A DNA stretch of 64,000 bases from Sphingomonas ginsengisoli An et al. 2013 (GCF_009363895.1 NZ_CP045434.1:1612001-1676000), one strand, 5' to 3'; positions 1-9,265 are shown, counted from the first letter of the stretch. A program made the numbers and translations. Notes: generated by a model from the letters alone, not told the origin.

Positions 1-285
1 CTCAGCGCCTCCGCCCTCGCGGTCGTCGTCACCGCCTTCAGCGCCGCCCCGGCGGACGCGCGCCGGCACCACTATCGCCATTCGACCTATTACGGTCAGA
101 AGGTCTGCCGCCGCTCGAAGGGCAGTGCGGGCCTGATTGCCGGCGGTGTCGGCGGCGCGTTGGTCGGCCGCAGCATCCTTGGTCACGGCCTTCTCGGCAC
201 TGCCGGCGGTGCCGTTGGTGGTGCGCTCGCCGGCCGGGCGATTGACCGGTCGCTGACCGCCAACCGCCGTTGCTACTACCGCTAG
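1..285 (+). CDS. Glycine-zipper envelope protein, 5' end cut off by the window
   Basis: Reading from base 1 in frame 1 gives 94 residues before a TAG stop at 283-285. The visible part starts inside a signal peptide (small hydrophobic residues ending AAPADA), continues with a His/Tyr-rich patch and then a glycine-rich segment with repeated GGxxGG spacing (residues about 45-80), ending NRRCYYR. This is the layout of glycine-zipper 2TM proteins, small exported envelope proteins. The true start lies upstream of the window. Its stop overlaps the end of the convergent DUF4112 gene by four bases. Function beyond envelope association cannot be stated. Confidence 0.7.
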   Translation, partial: LSASALAVVVTAFSAAPADARRHHYRHSTYYGQKVCRRSKGSAGLIAGGVGGALVGRSILGHGLLGTAGGAVGGALAGRAIDRSLTANRRCYYR

Positions 286-713
286 AGCCGTTCGGCTCGA
301 CCCTCGATCGTCGCCGTCTCCGGATGGTGGCGGTCGAGGTGCCGACGGATCATCCGCAGGTTGCGGGTGTTCGAGCGGAAGAAGAAGTCGGGCACCGCCC
401 CGACGAACGGGATCATGCCGAGCAGCCAGTCGATGCCGATGTTGCCACCCATCCGCGCCATCTGCCACTTCGACATGCCAAGGTTGCGCGCCTCCCAAGC
501 GAGATAGGCGCCGAGCCCGGCGGCGACCGTCGGCCCGACTACCGGCACGAAATCGAGCACCACGTCGAGACCGACCGGGCGATTGATACCCGGGATCACC
601 ACCAGCCGCTCGAGCAGATGCTCCAACCCGTCGATGCGGTCGCGGACGGCCTGCGGCTCGTTCGACACTTTGAAGCGGTTCATGCCGCTACCCTTCGTTT
701 CCGACGCCATCAT
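282..713 (-). CDS. DUF4112 domain membrane protein
   Basis: 143 residues. The centre carries the DUF4112 pattern: LVVIPGINRPVGLDVVLDF, then PVVGPTVAAGLGAYL, then the second hydrophobic stretch LLGMIPFVGAVPDFFFRSN, ending in a basic tail. Two short membrane-embedded hairpins are likely. The biochemical role of the family is unknown. The start codon overlaps the stop of the upstream solute-binding lipoprotein gene (ATGA at 710-713), so the two genes are probably translated together. Two adjacent ATG codons (713 and 710) are possible starts, and MNRFKVSNEPQAV ten codons further in is another. Confidence 0.8.
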   Translation of the reverse strand: MMASETKGSGMNRFKVSNEPQAVRDRIDGLEHLLERLVVIPGINRPVGLDVVLDFVPVVGPTVAAGLGAYLAWEARNLGMSKWQMARMGGNIGIDWLLGMIPFVGAVPDFFFRSNTRNLRMIRRHLDRHHPETATIEGRAERL

Positions 714-2176
714 CGCTGACCGCTCCCATATCTAAGATCAGTCAATGAATGGCGAGCGAAACGGTTCTCGTTAAATCCGGGCAGGTCGCGGACGAGCGAC
801 CAGCGGACCGGTGCGGCCAGCGGGATGAACAGCACCGAATTGCGCATCAGCCGCTCGGCGTCGCCAAGGAACCGGTTACGATCGTTGACGCTGAGCGTCG
901 CGCGCGCCGCTTCGAGCGGGGCTTCAGCCTGCGGCTCACAGATCGGCACCGCGCCACAGCGGAACGAGCGCAGATACCACGCGGGCGAGATCGACGGCGC
1001 GACCCAGTCGACCAGCTTGAGGTCGGCCTCGTCGGGGTCGTCGGCCCAGGCCACCATCAGCCCGAGCCGGCGCCAGTCGGTCCGCAGCCGCTGAAGCAGC
1101 GCTGCGCCGCCCGGAGATTGCGGCACCGCCACTCGGATTATTGGCGGTGGGTCCCCGGCCTTGCGAGGTAACAGCCGCCGGGCCTCGGCGAGGAGGCCGG
1201 GGAGCCGGTCGGCGAGCGACTGGCCCGCCCACGCCGGGGTGGCGGGCGCGATGTTGCCGTCCAGTCCGCCTTCGAGGATCGAGGCGCGCGGCTGGAGATC
1301 GGGGACGCCCAAGGCGGCGACCAGCGCTGTCCGGTCGATCGCCCTGTCGAGCAGGTCGCGCACCGCGCGGTCCGCGAGCAGGCCGTCGCCCCGCGCCGGC
1401 ATTAACCCGAACAGCCCCGCCGCCGGATCGAAGCGCAGCGTGCCGCGCGGCAGCTTCACCGCACCAGTCTGCGGGAGATCGGCAAACGTCCCGCCAAGCA
1501 CCAGGTCGAGCTTGCGGTCGGCGAACGCCCGCACCCCGGCCGAAGTGGTGCCGGCGGTCAGCATCACCCGCTCGACCTGCGGCTCCTCATCCTCCCCCGT
1601 TGGCAGCGTTCGGCTGAGCTGGAGCCAATTGCCCTGCCGCGACAGCGCGAACGGCCCGCTTCCCCCGCCCTCGCGGACAAGCGCGAATTCGGGCTGGGCG
1701 AGCAACTGGAGCAGATGCGGGCGCGGAGCGAACAGCTGGATCGCCAGCACCCGGTCGGTCATTGCCACCACTTGGGTGACCGCGCCGACGGTGTCCTTGA
1801 GGCTGTTGCGGCTGCCCTTGGCGATTTCCCGCCGAATCAGTCGCGCGACGTCCTGCGCGGTGATCTTCTTGCCGCCAGGCCAAGCCCCGCTCTGTAGCCG
1901 GAAGATGTAGAGCAAGCCGTCGTCCGACACGTTCCAGCGTTCTGCCAGCCCGCCGACGATGTTGCCGTCGCCGTCGAACCGCACCAGTCCCTGCGCGACA
2001 TTGCCGAGCAGCACCGCCTGCGGCGCATCGACCGGTCCGGCCGCCGGATCGACCAGCGTCGGTGTTGCGCCGACGACCAGCGCCCGGACCGCTCCGGTCT
2101 CCTTCCTGTGGCAGCCGCCGAGCAGCGCCAGCGCTGCGGCCAGCGCCACGGGCAGCAGAAGACGGCTTCGGTTCAT
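710..2176 (-). CDS. Peptide/solute-binding lipoprotein of an ABC-type system (SBP_bac_5 family)
   Basis: I place the start at the ATG at 2176 (MNRSRLLLPVALAAALALLGGC) because this gives a complete lipoprotein signal with lipobox LGGC and has AGGA about eight bases upstream; the open frame extends 12 codons further. The mature protein of about 465 residues shows the dipeptide/oligopeptide-binding pattern (NVAQGLVRFDGDGNIVGGLAERWNV, then FRLQSGAWPGGKKITAQDV), which marks the extracytoplasmic substrate-binding component. No permease or ATPase gene is adjacent, so the transport partner is unknown. It is coupled to the DUF4112 gene. The substrate cannot be inferred. Confidence 0.82.
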   Translation of the reverse strand: MNRSRLLLPVALAAALALLGGCHRKETGAVRALVVGATPTLVDPAAGPVDAPQAVLLGNVAQGLVRFDGDGNIVGGLAERWNVSDDGLLYIFRLQSGAWPGGKKITAQDVARLIRREIAKGSRNSLKDTVGAVTQVVAMTDRVLAIQLFAPRPHLLQLLAQPEFALVREGGGSGPFALSRQGNWLQLSRTLPTGEDEEPQVERVMLTAGTTSAGVRAFADRKLDLVLGGTFADLPQTGAVKLPRGTLRFDPAAGLFGLMPARGDGLLADRAVRDLLDRAIDRTALVAALGVPDLQPRASILEGGLDGNIAPATPAWAGQSLADRLPGLLAEARRLLPRKAGDPPPIIRVAVPQSPGGAALLQRLRTDWRRLGLMVAWADDPDEADLKLVDWVAPSISPAWYLRSFRCGAVPICEPQAEAPLEAARATLSVNDRNRFLGDAERLMRNSVLFIPLAAPVRWSLVRDLPGFNENRFARHSLTDLRYGSGQR

Positions 2177-2277
2177 CTGCGATGTCCTAGCGGCTGCCGC
2201 GCGTCGGCCCAAGCCTTCACAAGCCCGCCGAACTGTATTAGTCGCCTAGGTCAGTACGAAGAGGTGTCGACGAGCGC

Positions 2278-4281
2278 ATGGCTGACCGCGATTCTCCCTG
2301 GCTGAGCCGTGCCGGCACCCCGGTCGAGGAATTGCCCGATCCGTTCGCGCCCGAGGTCGAGTCGGAAGCACACGAGGCGCTGCCGCCGCGGCGGCGTCGC
2401 TGGCGCTGGCTGCGGTGGAGCCTGACCGCCTTCTTCGCGCTACTGCTGATCACGATCCTGTGGCTGGTGTTCACCGCCCCGCTCGGTCGCGCGCTCGAGC
2501 CGTTGCCGAGCCCGGCGATGCTGATCGTTTCGGCCGACGGCCAGCCGATCGCCCGCCGCGGCGCGATAAAGGAAGCGCCGGTCGCCGTCGCCAAGCTCAC
2601 CAAATACACGCCGGCTGCCTTCGTCGCGATCGAGGACCGGCGCTTCTATTCGCACTGGGGGATCGATCCGCGCTCCATCGGGCGGGCGCTGCTCACCAAC
2701 CTCCATGCCGGCGGCGTGCGCCAGGGCGGCAGCACGATCACCCAGCAGCTCGCCAAGACCAGCTTTCTGTCGGCCGACCGCAATTTGAAGCGCAAGGCGC
2801 AGGAGGTGATCATCGCCTTCTGGCTCGAGGCGTGGCTGACCAAGGACGAAATCCTCTCGCGCTATCTGTCGTCGGTCTATTTCGGCGACGGCGTCTACGG
2901 CCTGCGCGCCGCCGCGCATCACTATTTCGGGCGCGACCCCGAAAATCTGACGCTGGCGCAGTCGGCGATGCTCGCCGGCATGGTCCAGGCGCCGTCGCGA
3001 CTGGCGCCGACCCACAATCTCGCCGCAGCGCAGAAGCGGTCGCGACTGGTGCTGCAGGAGATGGCGGACACCCACGTCATCACTATCGGCCGCGCCCGTG
3101 CCGCCGCCTCGGCCCGCCCGGTGATCGTCGACGCGAAGGTCCCAACCGGCACCTACTTCGCCGACTGGGTGGCGCCGCAAGCGGCCGACGCGGTCGCCGC
3201 CAATTTCGGTGAGGTGCGGGTCAACACGACGCTCGATTCGCGTCTGCAGCGGCTCGCCAGCCGCGCCGTCGCCAACGCCCAGATCGGCGGCGCGCAGGCG
3301 GCGCTGGTTGCGATGCGGCCCGACGGCCGGGTGGTCGCGATGGTCGGCGGCACCAGCTACAAAGCCTCGCCTTTCAACCGCGCGACCCAAGGGCGCCGCC
3401 AGCCGGGCAGCACCTTCAAATTGTTCGTTTACCTCGCCGCGTTGCGGGCGGGCTGGACCCCCGACAGCAAGTTGTCCGACACGCCGATCAAGATCGACGG
3501 CTGGTCGCCCGCCAATAGTGACGGCATCTATCGCGGCCCGATCACCATGAAGGAGGCCTTCGCTCGCTCGAGCAACGCCGCCTCGGTGCGCCTGTCGGAA
3601 GCGGTCGGTCGCCAGAACGTGCTGCGCGCCGCGCGCGACCTCGGCATTTCGACCCCCTTGCCCAATTCGCCCAGCGTCGCGCTCGGCACCGCCGGGGTCA
3701 GCTTGCTCGAGTTGACCAGCGCTTATGCCGCGGTGGCGAGCGGGCGCTATCCGGTCCACGCGCTTGGCCTGCCGCCGCAAGCAACGAAGGATGGCGGCGA
3801 CAACAGTCAGCTCTCATCGCTCTTCTTTACCCAAGGCGGGCAGCTCGACCGCAACCGTGACTGGAAGCCGATGCTCGACCTGTTGTGGGCGGCGGCCAAC
3901 GAGGGCACCGGCCGCCGCGCGGCACTGGCGACGCCGACGTTCGGCAAGACCGGGACCAGTCAGGACAATCGCGACGCATTGTTCGTCGGCTTCGCCGGCG
4001 ACCTCGTGGTCGGGGTGTGGGTCGGGCGCGACGACAACAAGCCGATGGCGCATTCGATGAGCGGGGGCAGCGCGCCGGCGGCGATCTGGCGCTCGTTCAT
4101 GGCGCCGGCGCTGGCGATCGACGGGCGCAACGCTTCGTCATTGCCTGGCGACTATCAGCCGCCGCAGCGCATCCCGCCGCCGCAGCGCAAGAGCCCGCTT
4201 CCAGCCGACTGGGACGTCGATCCGGGCCATTGGGTCGACGATGTGATGAAGAACGCGCAGCGCCTGTTGGACCGTCTATAA
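2278..4281 (+). CDS. Class A penicillin-binding protein (transglycosylase/transpeptidase)
   Basis: 667 residues. A cytoplasmic arginine-rich head (residues about 35-45) is followed by one membrane helix. The GT51 glycosyltransferase domain has EDRRFYSHWGIDPRSIGRA and GGSTITQQLAKT (catalytic Glu in EDRRF). The transpeptidase domain has the active-site serine in PGSTFK, the second motif SSN and the third motif KTGTS. It polymerises and cross-links peptidoglycan in the periplasm. Length and domain order suggest the PBP1A/PBP1C-type group. It ends in a proline-rich tail. It is transcribed divergently from the solute-binding lipoprotein gene and stands alone. Confidence 0.9.
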   Translation: MADRDSPWLSRAGTPVEELPDPFAPEVESEAHEALPPRRRRWRWLRWSLTAFFALLLITILWLVFTAPLGRALEPLPSPAMLIVSADGQPIARRGAIKEAPVAVAKLTKYTPAAFVAIEDRRFYSHWGIDPRSIGRALLTNLHAGGVRQGGSTITQQLAKTSFLSADRNLKRKAQEVIIAFWLEAWLTKDEILSRYLSSVYFGDGVYGLRAAAHHYFGRDPENLTLAQSAMLAGMVQAPSRLAPTHNLAAAQKRSRLVLQEMADTHVITIGRARAAASARPVIVDAKVPTGTYFADWVAPQAADAVAANFGEVRVNTTLDSRLQRLASRAVANAQIGGAQAALVAMRPDGRVVAMVGGTSYKASPFNRATQGRRQPGSTFKLFVYLAALRAGWTPDSKLSDTPIKIDGWSPANSDGIYRGPITMKEAFARSSNAASVRLSEAVGRQNVLRAARDLGISTPLPNSPSVALGTAGVSLLELTSAYAAVASGRYPVHALGLPPQATKDGGDNSQLSSLFFTQGGQLDRNRDWKPMLDLLWAAANEGTGRRAALATPTFGKTGTSQDNRDALFVGFAGDLVVGVWVGRDDNKPMAHSMSGGSAPAAIWRSFMAPALAIDGRNASSLPGDYQPPQRIPPPQRKSPLPADWDVDPGHWVDDVMKNAQRLLDRL

Positions 4282-4440
4282 TAGCGGGTTTGCGCGCCGA
4301 AAAATTCGTAAATGGAAATTAAGGAGCGCTTTTAACCGCTTATCAACGGTCGACTCGTAGAAACACTCCTGACCGACGGGCTCCTGATGGACCGCCGGTG
4401 GGGCCTCAAGGCCCAGGTGAGTGGAACTAGGAGACCGGAC

Positions 4441-4617
4441 ATGCTGAAGATTCTCAAGAAGATCCGTAAGAACGAAGAGGGTGCCACCGCGATCGAGTAC
4501 GGCCTGATCGCCGCTCTGATCGCCGTTGCCTGCATCACCGCGCTGGGCGCGGTCGGCAACCAGCTGAGCACCACCTTCAAGGGTGTTTCGAACAGCCTGA
4601 GCGGCGCGAACTCGTAA
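4441..4617 (+). CDS. Flp/Fap type IVb pilin
   Basis: 58 residues. Start chosen at 4441 because AGGAG lies about nine bases upstream; an in-frame ATG at 4387 would add 18 residues unlike a pilin leader. The sequence has the short positive leader, the G/xxxxE cleavage region (EEGATAIEYGLIAALIAV) and the hydrophobic helix of Flp pilins, which are processed by a TadV-type prepilin peptidase and assembled by the Tad machinery. No tad/cpa genes lie in this window, so this is an isolated pilin gene. A strong rho-independent terminator follows 30 bases after the stop. Confidence 0.9.
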   Translation: MLKILKKIRKNEEGATAIEYGLIAALIAVACITALGAVGNQLSTTFKGVSNSLSGANS

Positions 4618-4647
4618 GAGTTTCGCGAGCCACTGGCTCGAACAAGG

Positions 4648-4680
4648 GGCGGCGGCGTCGGAAGACGCCGCCGCCTTTTT
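4648..4680 (+). terminator. Rho-independent terminator of the Flp pilin gene
   Basis: A perfect 12-bp stem (GGCGGCGGCGTC at 4648-4659 with GACGCCGCCGCC at 4664-4675), loop GGAA, followed by TTTTT. Confidence 0.92.
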
Positions 4681-4723
4681 GTTGTTCGAGCGAACGGCTC
4701 GTCCGAAGATTGAGTCACGAAAC

Positions 4724-4754
4724 AAAAAGGCCGCCCGAGTGGGCGGCCTTTTTG
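4724..4754 (-). terminator. Bidirectional terminator downstream of tRNA-Ala
   Basis: AAAAAGGCCGCCC, loop GAGT, GGGCGGCCTTTTT. The A-run and T-run flank an 8-bp GC stem, so it can work in both directions. It sits 18 bases past the 3' end of the tRNA on the minus strand and also backs up the pilin terminator. Confidence 0.88.
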
Positions 4755-4771
4755 TTCATCCATTAGAAGGA

Positions 4772-4847
4772 TGGTGGAGCCGAGGGGGATCGAACCCCTG
4801 ACCTTCGCAATGCCATTGCGACGCTCTCCCAGCTGAGCTACGGCCCC
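4772..4847 (-). tRNA. tRNA-Ala (anticodon GGC)
   Basis: On the minus strand the sequence starts GGGGCCGTAGCTCAGCTGGG, has an anticodon arm with loop ATGGCAT (anticodon GGC), a T-arm GGGG-TTCGATC-CCCC and an encoded CCA end. The acceptor stem GGGGCCG pairs with CGGCTCC with one G-T pair. 76 nt in total. It reads GCC codons, the preferred Ala codon in this GC-rich genome. Confidence 0.97.
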
Positions 4848-4893
4848 GTCCCCCGCGCCTTTAGGGATTTTGCGACGCGGGTCAAACCTCAAA

Positions 4894-5223
4894 TCAGCTG
4901 TTCTCGTCGTCGTCCGCCGCGGTCTCCACGCCGAGGTCGTCGTCGCCGGTGCCGATATCGACTTCATCGTCGGCGCTCGGCTCCTCGTCCTCGTCGGGCA
5001 GCGCCAGATCCTCGGCACCCAGATCCTCGTCGGCATTCTGCTCGGGCGCGGCCTGCGCCGGGGCAGCCTCGAACGGTAGCGGCTGCTTGGACTTGAGCAC
5101 GGGCTCGGGCGTAAAGGCGGTGCCGCAATGGATGCAGGTCACCGGATCGTCCTTTCCGAGGTCGTAGAAACGGGTCGAGCACTTGGGACAGGTGCGCTTG
5201 TGACCCCACTCGGGCTTCACCAT
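4894..5223 (-). CDS. TIGR02300-family acidic zinc-ribbon protein
   Basis: 109 residues starting MVKPEWGHKRTCPKCSTRFY. It has two CxxC pairs (CPKC and CIHC) in the first 40 residues with the FYDLGKDDP signature between them, then a long tail rich in Asp and Glu. This is the alphaproteobacterial TIGR02300 pattern, of unknown function, and a structural zinc site is expected. Start set at the ATG at 5223 because GGAG precedes it by six bases; a TTG 12 bases upstream overlaps that SD and is less likely. It is divergent from cmk, as in many sphingomonads, with 77 bases between the two starts. Confidence 0.88.
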   Translation of the reverse strand: MVKPEWGHKRTCPKCSTRFYDLGKDDPVTCIHCGTAFTPEPVLKSKQPLPFEAAPAQAAPEQNADEDLGAEDLALPDEDEEPSADDEVDIGTGDDDLGVETAADDDENS

Positions 5224-5300
5224 GGAAAACTCCAATTATCATTGAGGCCCAAGGGCGGCAGGCCCGGACCAAATCGGGCGGCGCCTTGCCATAGCGGGGG

Positions 5301-5966
5301 GTGGCTGTCAAAGCCGCGCCCGTGCCGCAGCCCTCGCATTTCGTCATCGCCGTGGACGGTCCCGCAGCCAGCGGCAAGGGGACCATCGCCCGCGCGCTCG
5401 CCGCGCATTTCGGGCTGCCGCACATGGATACGGGGCTGCTCTACCGCGCGGTGGCGCTCAACCTGCTGCGCCGCGGGCTCGACCCCGACAGCGAGTTCGC
5501 CGCGCTGCGCGCCTGCGACGGGGTCGCCGGGCTGATGGGCGACGAGGAATTGCGCAGCGAGACGGTCGGCGGGATCGCCAGCCGCATCTCGACCTATCCG
5601 GGCGTTCGCGCAGCATTGCTCGAGCGCCAGCGCGATTTCGCCGCGCAGGCCGGCGGCGCGGTGCTCGACGGGCGCGACATCGGCACGGTGATCGCTCCGC
5701 AAGCGACGGCCAAGCTGTTTGTCACCGCCTCCGCCCAGGTCCGCGCCGAGCGGCGGCTGGCCGAACTCCAGGGCCGCGAAGTGAGCGCGCATCTCGCCGA
5801 CGTCCTGCTCGACATCGAGGCGCGCGACGAGCGCGACAGCCATCGCTCGGCCGCGCCGCTTCGCCAGGCGGCGGACGCGATCCTGCTCGACACCAGCAAG
5901 CTCGATCGCGACGAGTCGGTGGCGGCGGCAATCCGGCTGGTTGAGGAGCGGCTGGCCGCGGTCTAG
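5301..5966 (+). CDS. cmk: Cytidylate kinase
   Basis: 221 residues with a GTG start. The P-loop is GPAASGKGT near residues 20-28, followed by MDTGLLYR (NMP-binding region), DGRDIGTVI and the lid region with RRLAEL and ARDERDSHRS. It phosphorylates CMP and dCMP with ATP to supply CDP and dCDP. Length agrees with the usual 210-230 residues. Ten bases separate its stop from the next gene, a TPP enzyme, so they may be cotranscribed. The usual downstream neighbour rpsA is not here. Confidence 0.93.
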   Translation: MAVKAAPVPQPSHFVIAVDGPAASGKGTIARALAAHFGLPHMDTGLLYRAVALNLLRRGLDPDSEFAALRACDGVAGLMGDEELRSETVGGIASRISTYPGVRAALLERQRDFAAQAGGAVLDGRDIGTVIAPQATAKLFVTASAQVRAERRLAELQGREVSAHLADVLLDIEARDERDSHRSAAPLRQAADAILLDTSKLDRDESVAAAIRLVEERLAAV

Positions 5967-5976
5967 AGCCGGGGCC

Positions 5977-7650
5977 ATGAGCGACACCTCCCCCGCCCGC
6001 ACCGGCGGCCGCCTGCTGGTCGACCAGCTGGTCATCAACGGCTGCGACCGCATCTTCACCGTTCCGGGCGAAAGCTTCCTCGCGGTGCTCGACGCGCTGC
6101 ACGACACGCCGGGCATCGAGACCGTGGTCTGCCGCCAGGAAGGCGGGGTCGCCTACATGGCTGACGCCGACGGCAAGCTGACCGGGCGCCCGGGCGTCGC
6201 GTTCGTCACCCGCGGCCCGGGCGCGACCAACGCCAGCGCGGGTGTCCATGTAGCCTTTCAGGATTCGACCCCGCTCATCATGTTCGTCGGCGACCTCGAT
6301 CGCGGCGACAAGGATCGCGAGGGCTTTCAGGAAATCGACTTCCCCGCTTTCTTCGGCCCGATCGCCAAATGGGCGGCGCGGATCGACGACGCGCGGCGAA
6401 TCCCCGAATATGTCGCCCGCGCCTATCGCGTCGCGACCAGCGGCCGGCCCGGACCGGTGGTGCTGGCGATCCCTGAGGACATGCTGCGCGACGAGGTCAG
6501 CGTGCCCGACCGCCCGCCCGTCCCGCCAGTGGTCGAGAGCCCCGACCCTGCCGCCATCGCCACGCTGTTCGAATTGCTCAAGGAAGCCGCCGCGCCGGTG
6601 GCGATCGTCGGGGGTGCCGACTGGAGCCCGTGCGCGGCGCATCACTTCGCAAACTTCGCGGCGCGCCACGGCATCCCCACCGCTGCCGCCTTCCGCCGCC
6701 AGGACGCGGTTTCCAACGACTGCCGGGTCTATGCCGGCAACCTCGGCTACGGACCCAACCCCAAGCTTCAGCAGCGCATCCGCGAGGCCGACCTGCTGCT
6801 GGTGGTCGGCGCCCGGCTCGGCGAGGCGACCACTGACGGCTACACGCTGATCACCCCCGACCATCCGGGGCAGACGATCGTCCACGTCCATCCCGATCCC
6901 AACGAGCTCGGCCGGGTCTATCACGCCGACCTGCCGATCGTCGGTGACATGGGTGAGTTCGCGCAGGCGATCGACGCATGGGCCGAGCCCGAGCTGGTCC
7001 GCTTCGGCGCCGGCGACGAGGCGCACGCCGAGTGGCTCGAGTGGAGCGAATCATCGCCGCGCGAAGGGGTGACCCTCGACCTCGGGCCATGCATCAAGCA
7101 GCTGCGCGAAGCGCTGCCGGCCGACACGATCGTCTGCAACGGCGCGGGCAATTTCTCGGGCTGGGTGCACCGCTACTGGCGCTACGGCGCGACCCCGACC
7201 CAGCTCGCGCCGACCAGTGGAACGATGGGCTATGGCCTCCCCGCCGCGGTCGCCGCCGCGCTTCGCTTCCGTGATCGGCAAGTGCTGTGCGTCGCGGGGG
7301 ACGGCGACTTCCTGATGAACGGACAGGAGCTGGCGACCGCAGCGCAATATGGCGCCGACCTTCTCGTGCTGATCGTCGACAATGGCGCCTACGGCACCAT
7401 CCGCATGCATCAGGAGCGCGACTATCCCGCGCGGCTATCGGCGACCACGCTCACCAATCCGGACTTCGCGGCGCTGGCGCGGGCATTCGGCGGCTGGGCG
7501 GCCACAGTCGAGCGGACCGAGGAATTCGGTCCCGCGCTGCAGGACGCGCTCGGCCGCAAGGGCATCCGCCTCCTCCACTGCAAGACCGACGTCGAGGTGA
7601 TCAGCCACGCGACCACGGTGACCAAGTTGCGCGAGCGCGCCCGGACTTAA
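5977..7650 (+). CDS. Thiamine pyrophosphate-dependent enzyme, acetolactate synthase-like
   Basis: 557 residues from the ATG at 5977 (MSDTSPARTGGRLLVDQLV). It has the three-domain TPP-enzyme fold: a Pyr domain with catalytic Glu in TVPGES (near residue 28) and RGPGATNASAGV; a central domain near residues 190-330; and a PP domain with SGTMGYGLPAAVAAAL and the GDG-N motif in GDGDFLMNGQELATA. It will decarboxylate or condense a 2-oxo acid. No ilvN-type regulatory gene is adjacent, so a catabolic acetolactate synthase, oxalyl-CoA decarboxylase-like or other activity is as likely as ilvB. The exact substrate is unknown. Confidence 0.87.
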   Translation: MSDTSPARTGGRLLVDQLVINGCDRIFTVPGESFLAVLDALHDTPGIETVVCRQEGGVAYMADADGKLTGRPGVAFVTRGPGATNASAGVHVAFQDSTPLIMFVGDLDRGDKDREGFQEIDFPAFFGPIAKWAARIDDARRIPEYVARAYRVATSGRPGPVVLAIPEDMLRDEVSVPDRPPVPPVVESPDPAAIATLFELLKEAAAPVAIVGGADWSPCAAHHFANFAARHGIPTAAAFRRQDAVSNDCRVYAGNLGYGPNPKLQQRIREADLLLVVGARLGEATTDGYTLITPDHPGQTIVHVHPDPNELGRVYHADLPIVGDMGEFAQAIDAWAEPELVRFGAGDEAHAEWLEWSESSPREGVTLDLGPCIKQLREALPADTIVCNGAGNFSGWVHRYWRYGATPTQLAPTSGTMGYGLPAAVAAALRFRDRQVLCVAGDGDFLMNGQELATAAQYGADLLVLIVDNGAYGTIRMHQERDYPARLSATTLTNPDFAALARAFGGWAATVERTEEFGPALQDALGRKGIRLLHCKTDVEVISHATTVTKLRERART

Positions 7651-7717
7651 GTCTACTCGCAAGAACGGCAGAAAAGCGGTAGTTTCCTTCTTCTGACGTG
7701 AGAAAGGGGGCGAGTCG

Positions 7718-8515
7718 ATGGCCACGACCGACACCGCGTTCGCGGGTGCGATCCCGGGCATTTACGACCGGCACATGGCGCCCCTGTTCTTCCTACCCTA
7801 CGCCGCCGAAGTGGCGCGCCGAGTGGCGCGCTGGCAGCCGCGGCGGCTGCTTGAGACCGCCGCGGGGACTGGCATCGTGACAAGCGCGATCGTCCACGCC
7901 TGCCCTGACGCCGAGGTCGTTGCGACCGACCTCAACCCCGACATGCTGGCGGTCGCCAAGCGGCGGCTGTCGTCATCGCCGCACGTCTGCACGCAAGTCG
8001 CCGACATGCTCGACCTGCCGTTCGGCGACAGCCAGTTCGACACGGTGGTCTGTCAGTTCGGGATCATGTTCGTCCCCGACAAGGTGCGCGCCAACGCCGA
8101 GGCGCGGCGGGTGCTGGCCTCGGGCGGCCGCTACCATTTGGTGGTGTGGGACGGGCTCGAGCACAACCCGCTCTCGCGCCGGGTGCACGAGACGGTCGCC
8201 GCGCTACTGCCCGACGACCCGCCGCAATTCTTCGCCCGCACGCCGTTCGGCTATGGCGACCCGGCCGCGATCGAGCGCGACCTCATCGCCGCTGGCTTCA
8301 CCGACATCGAGTTCGAAACGGTGGCGCTCGAAAGCCTGCCCGAGGCGACCCCTGAGGACGCCTCGCTCGGGATGATCGAAGGGTCGCCGCTGCGAGTTGA
8401 GTTGGAGGCGCGCGGCGACGGCTGGCTTGAAAAGGCCGAGGCGGCGGTGCGCCGGTCGCTCTCCGACGATTTCCCGCGCGCACTGTCGGCGCATGTGGTG
8501 ACCGCCACCAGGTAA
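7718..8515 (+). CDS. Class I SAM-dependent methyltransferase
   Basis: 265 residues. Motif I is LLETAAGTGIVTSAI (residues about 45-60), followed by the acidic end of strand beta-2 in VVATDLNPDML and the post-motif region LPFGDSQFDTVVCQFGIMFV. This is the Methyltransf_11/ubiE-like Rossmann fold using S-adenosylmethionine. AAAGGGGG ahead of the ATG at 7718 serves as ribosome-binding site. The neighbours (TPP enzyme upstream, convergent unknown gene downstream) do not identify the substrate. Confidence 0.85.
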   Translation: MATTDTAFAGAIPGIYDRHMAPLFFLPYAAEVARRVARWQPRRLLETAAGTGIVTSAIVHACPDAEVVATDLNPDMLAVAKRRLSSSPHVCTQVADMLDLPFGDSQFDTVVCQFGIMFVPDKVRANAEARRVLASGGRYHLVVWDGLEHNPLSRRVHETVAALLPDDPPQFFARTPFGYGDPAAIERDLIAAGFTDIEFETVALESLPEATPEDASLGMIEGSPLRVELEARGDGWLEKAEAAVRRSLSDDFPRALSAHVVTATR

Positions 8516-8608
8516 ACCGAGCGGCGTATTTCGCTTGCGTCACCTGCGGTGGTCGAAGCCAAGCATTCATGAAGTAGCGTCATGTCCATTCGCAGACCTT
8601 CGATTTGG

Positions 8609-9265
8609 TCAGGCGAGGTTGAGCTCCAGCGCCTTGAGCATGACATTGTCCCACGCGTTGCCGGCCTTCCGGTTCGCCGGATCGGCGCGCATCCGGGCGA
8701 GGGATTCGGCGATCGCGGGATTGGCGGCGGCGCGCTCGGCGAGGTAGGCGCGGGCCTCGTCCTCGAGGCCGAGGGCGCAGGCGTAGATGAGGCCGTTGGC
8801 TGAGGTGAAGCCCTCATCCATGGAGCGCAGGACGTTGAGCGGATCGCGCATCCGCGCAAACCAGGGGAGAATGTCGGCGCGGACGATCGCCGCCGCCTCT
8901 GCGGCGATCGCCGGGCGGCTGGCGACATCGAGCGCATCCCAGCGAACGGTGTGGGGCGTCCCGGGGAACTTGATCTGGCGGGCGACGGTGAAGCGATCGT
9001 AGCGGGTCACGTTTGGCGGACGGTCGGGCCAGCGCGCTTTCCGGAAGCGGCTGATCGCGTCAGTTTCAAGGACGGCTGAAATTTCGAACCAGGCCTGCAC
9101 ATCGCGCCGGTTCCACTTGCTCGTCTGGCAGTGGATGACGTCGGTGAACGCGCCGTCGACACGCTTGATAGCAAAGCCGGGTTTGAGCGCAAAACCATCG
9201 CTCGCCAATTCGCGTGCGATCAGACCGAGCATCGCCTCCACGGCGTCGCGCGGCGCCTCGGTCAT
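8609..9265 (-). CDS. Hypothetical protein coupled to thiG
   Basis: 218 residues from the ATG at 9265 ([21 protein letters not shown]). The first half has an alternating pattern (FALKPGFAIKRVDGAFTDVIHCQTSKWN) that resembles DUF4304-type proteins, but I do not recognise it with confidence. The second half is helical and Ala-rich. No signal peptide or membrane segment. The start codon shares one base with the thiG stop (TGATG), so it is the third gene of a thiS-thiG operon by position, although a role in thiazole synthesis is not implied by the sequence. Confidence 0.72.
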   Translation of the reverse strand: MTEAPRDAVEAMLGLIARELASDGFALKPGFAIKRVDGAFTDVIHCQTSKWNRRDVQAWFEISAVLETDAISRFRKARWPDRPPNVTRYDRFTVARQIKFPGTPHTVRWDALDVASRPAIAAEAAAIVRADILPWFARMRDPLNVLRSMDEGFTSANGLIYACALGLEDEARAYLAERAAANPAIAESLARMRADPANRKAGNAWDNVMLKALELNLA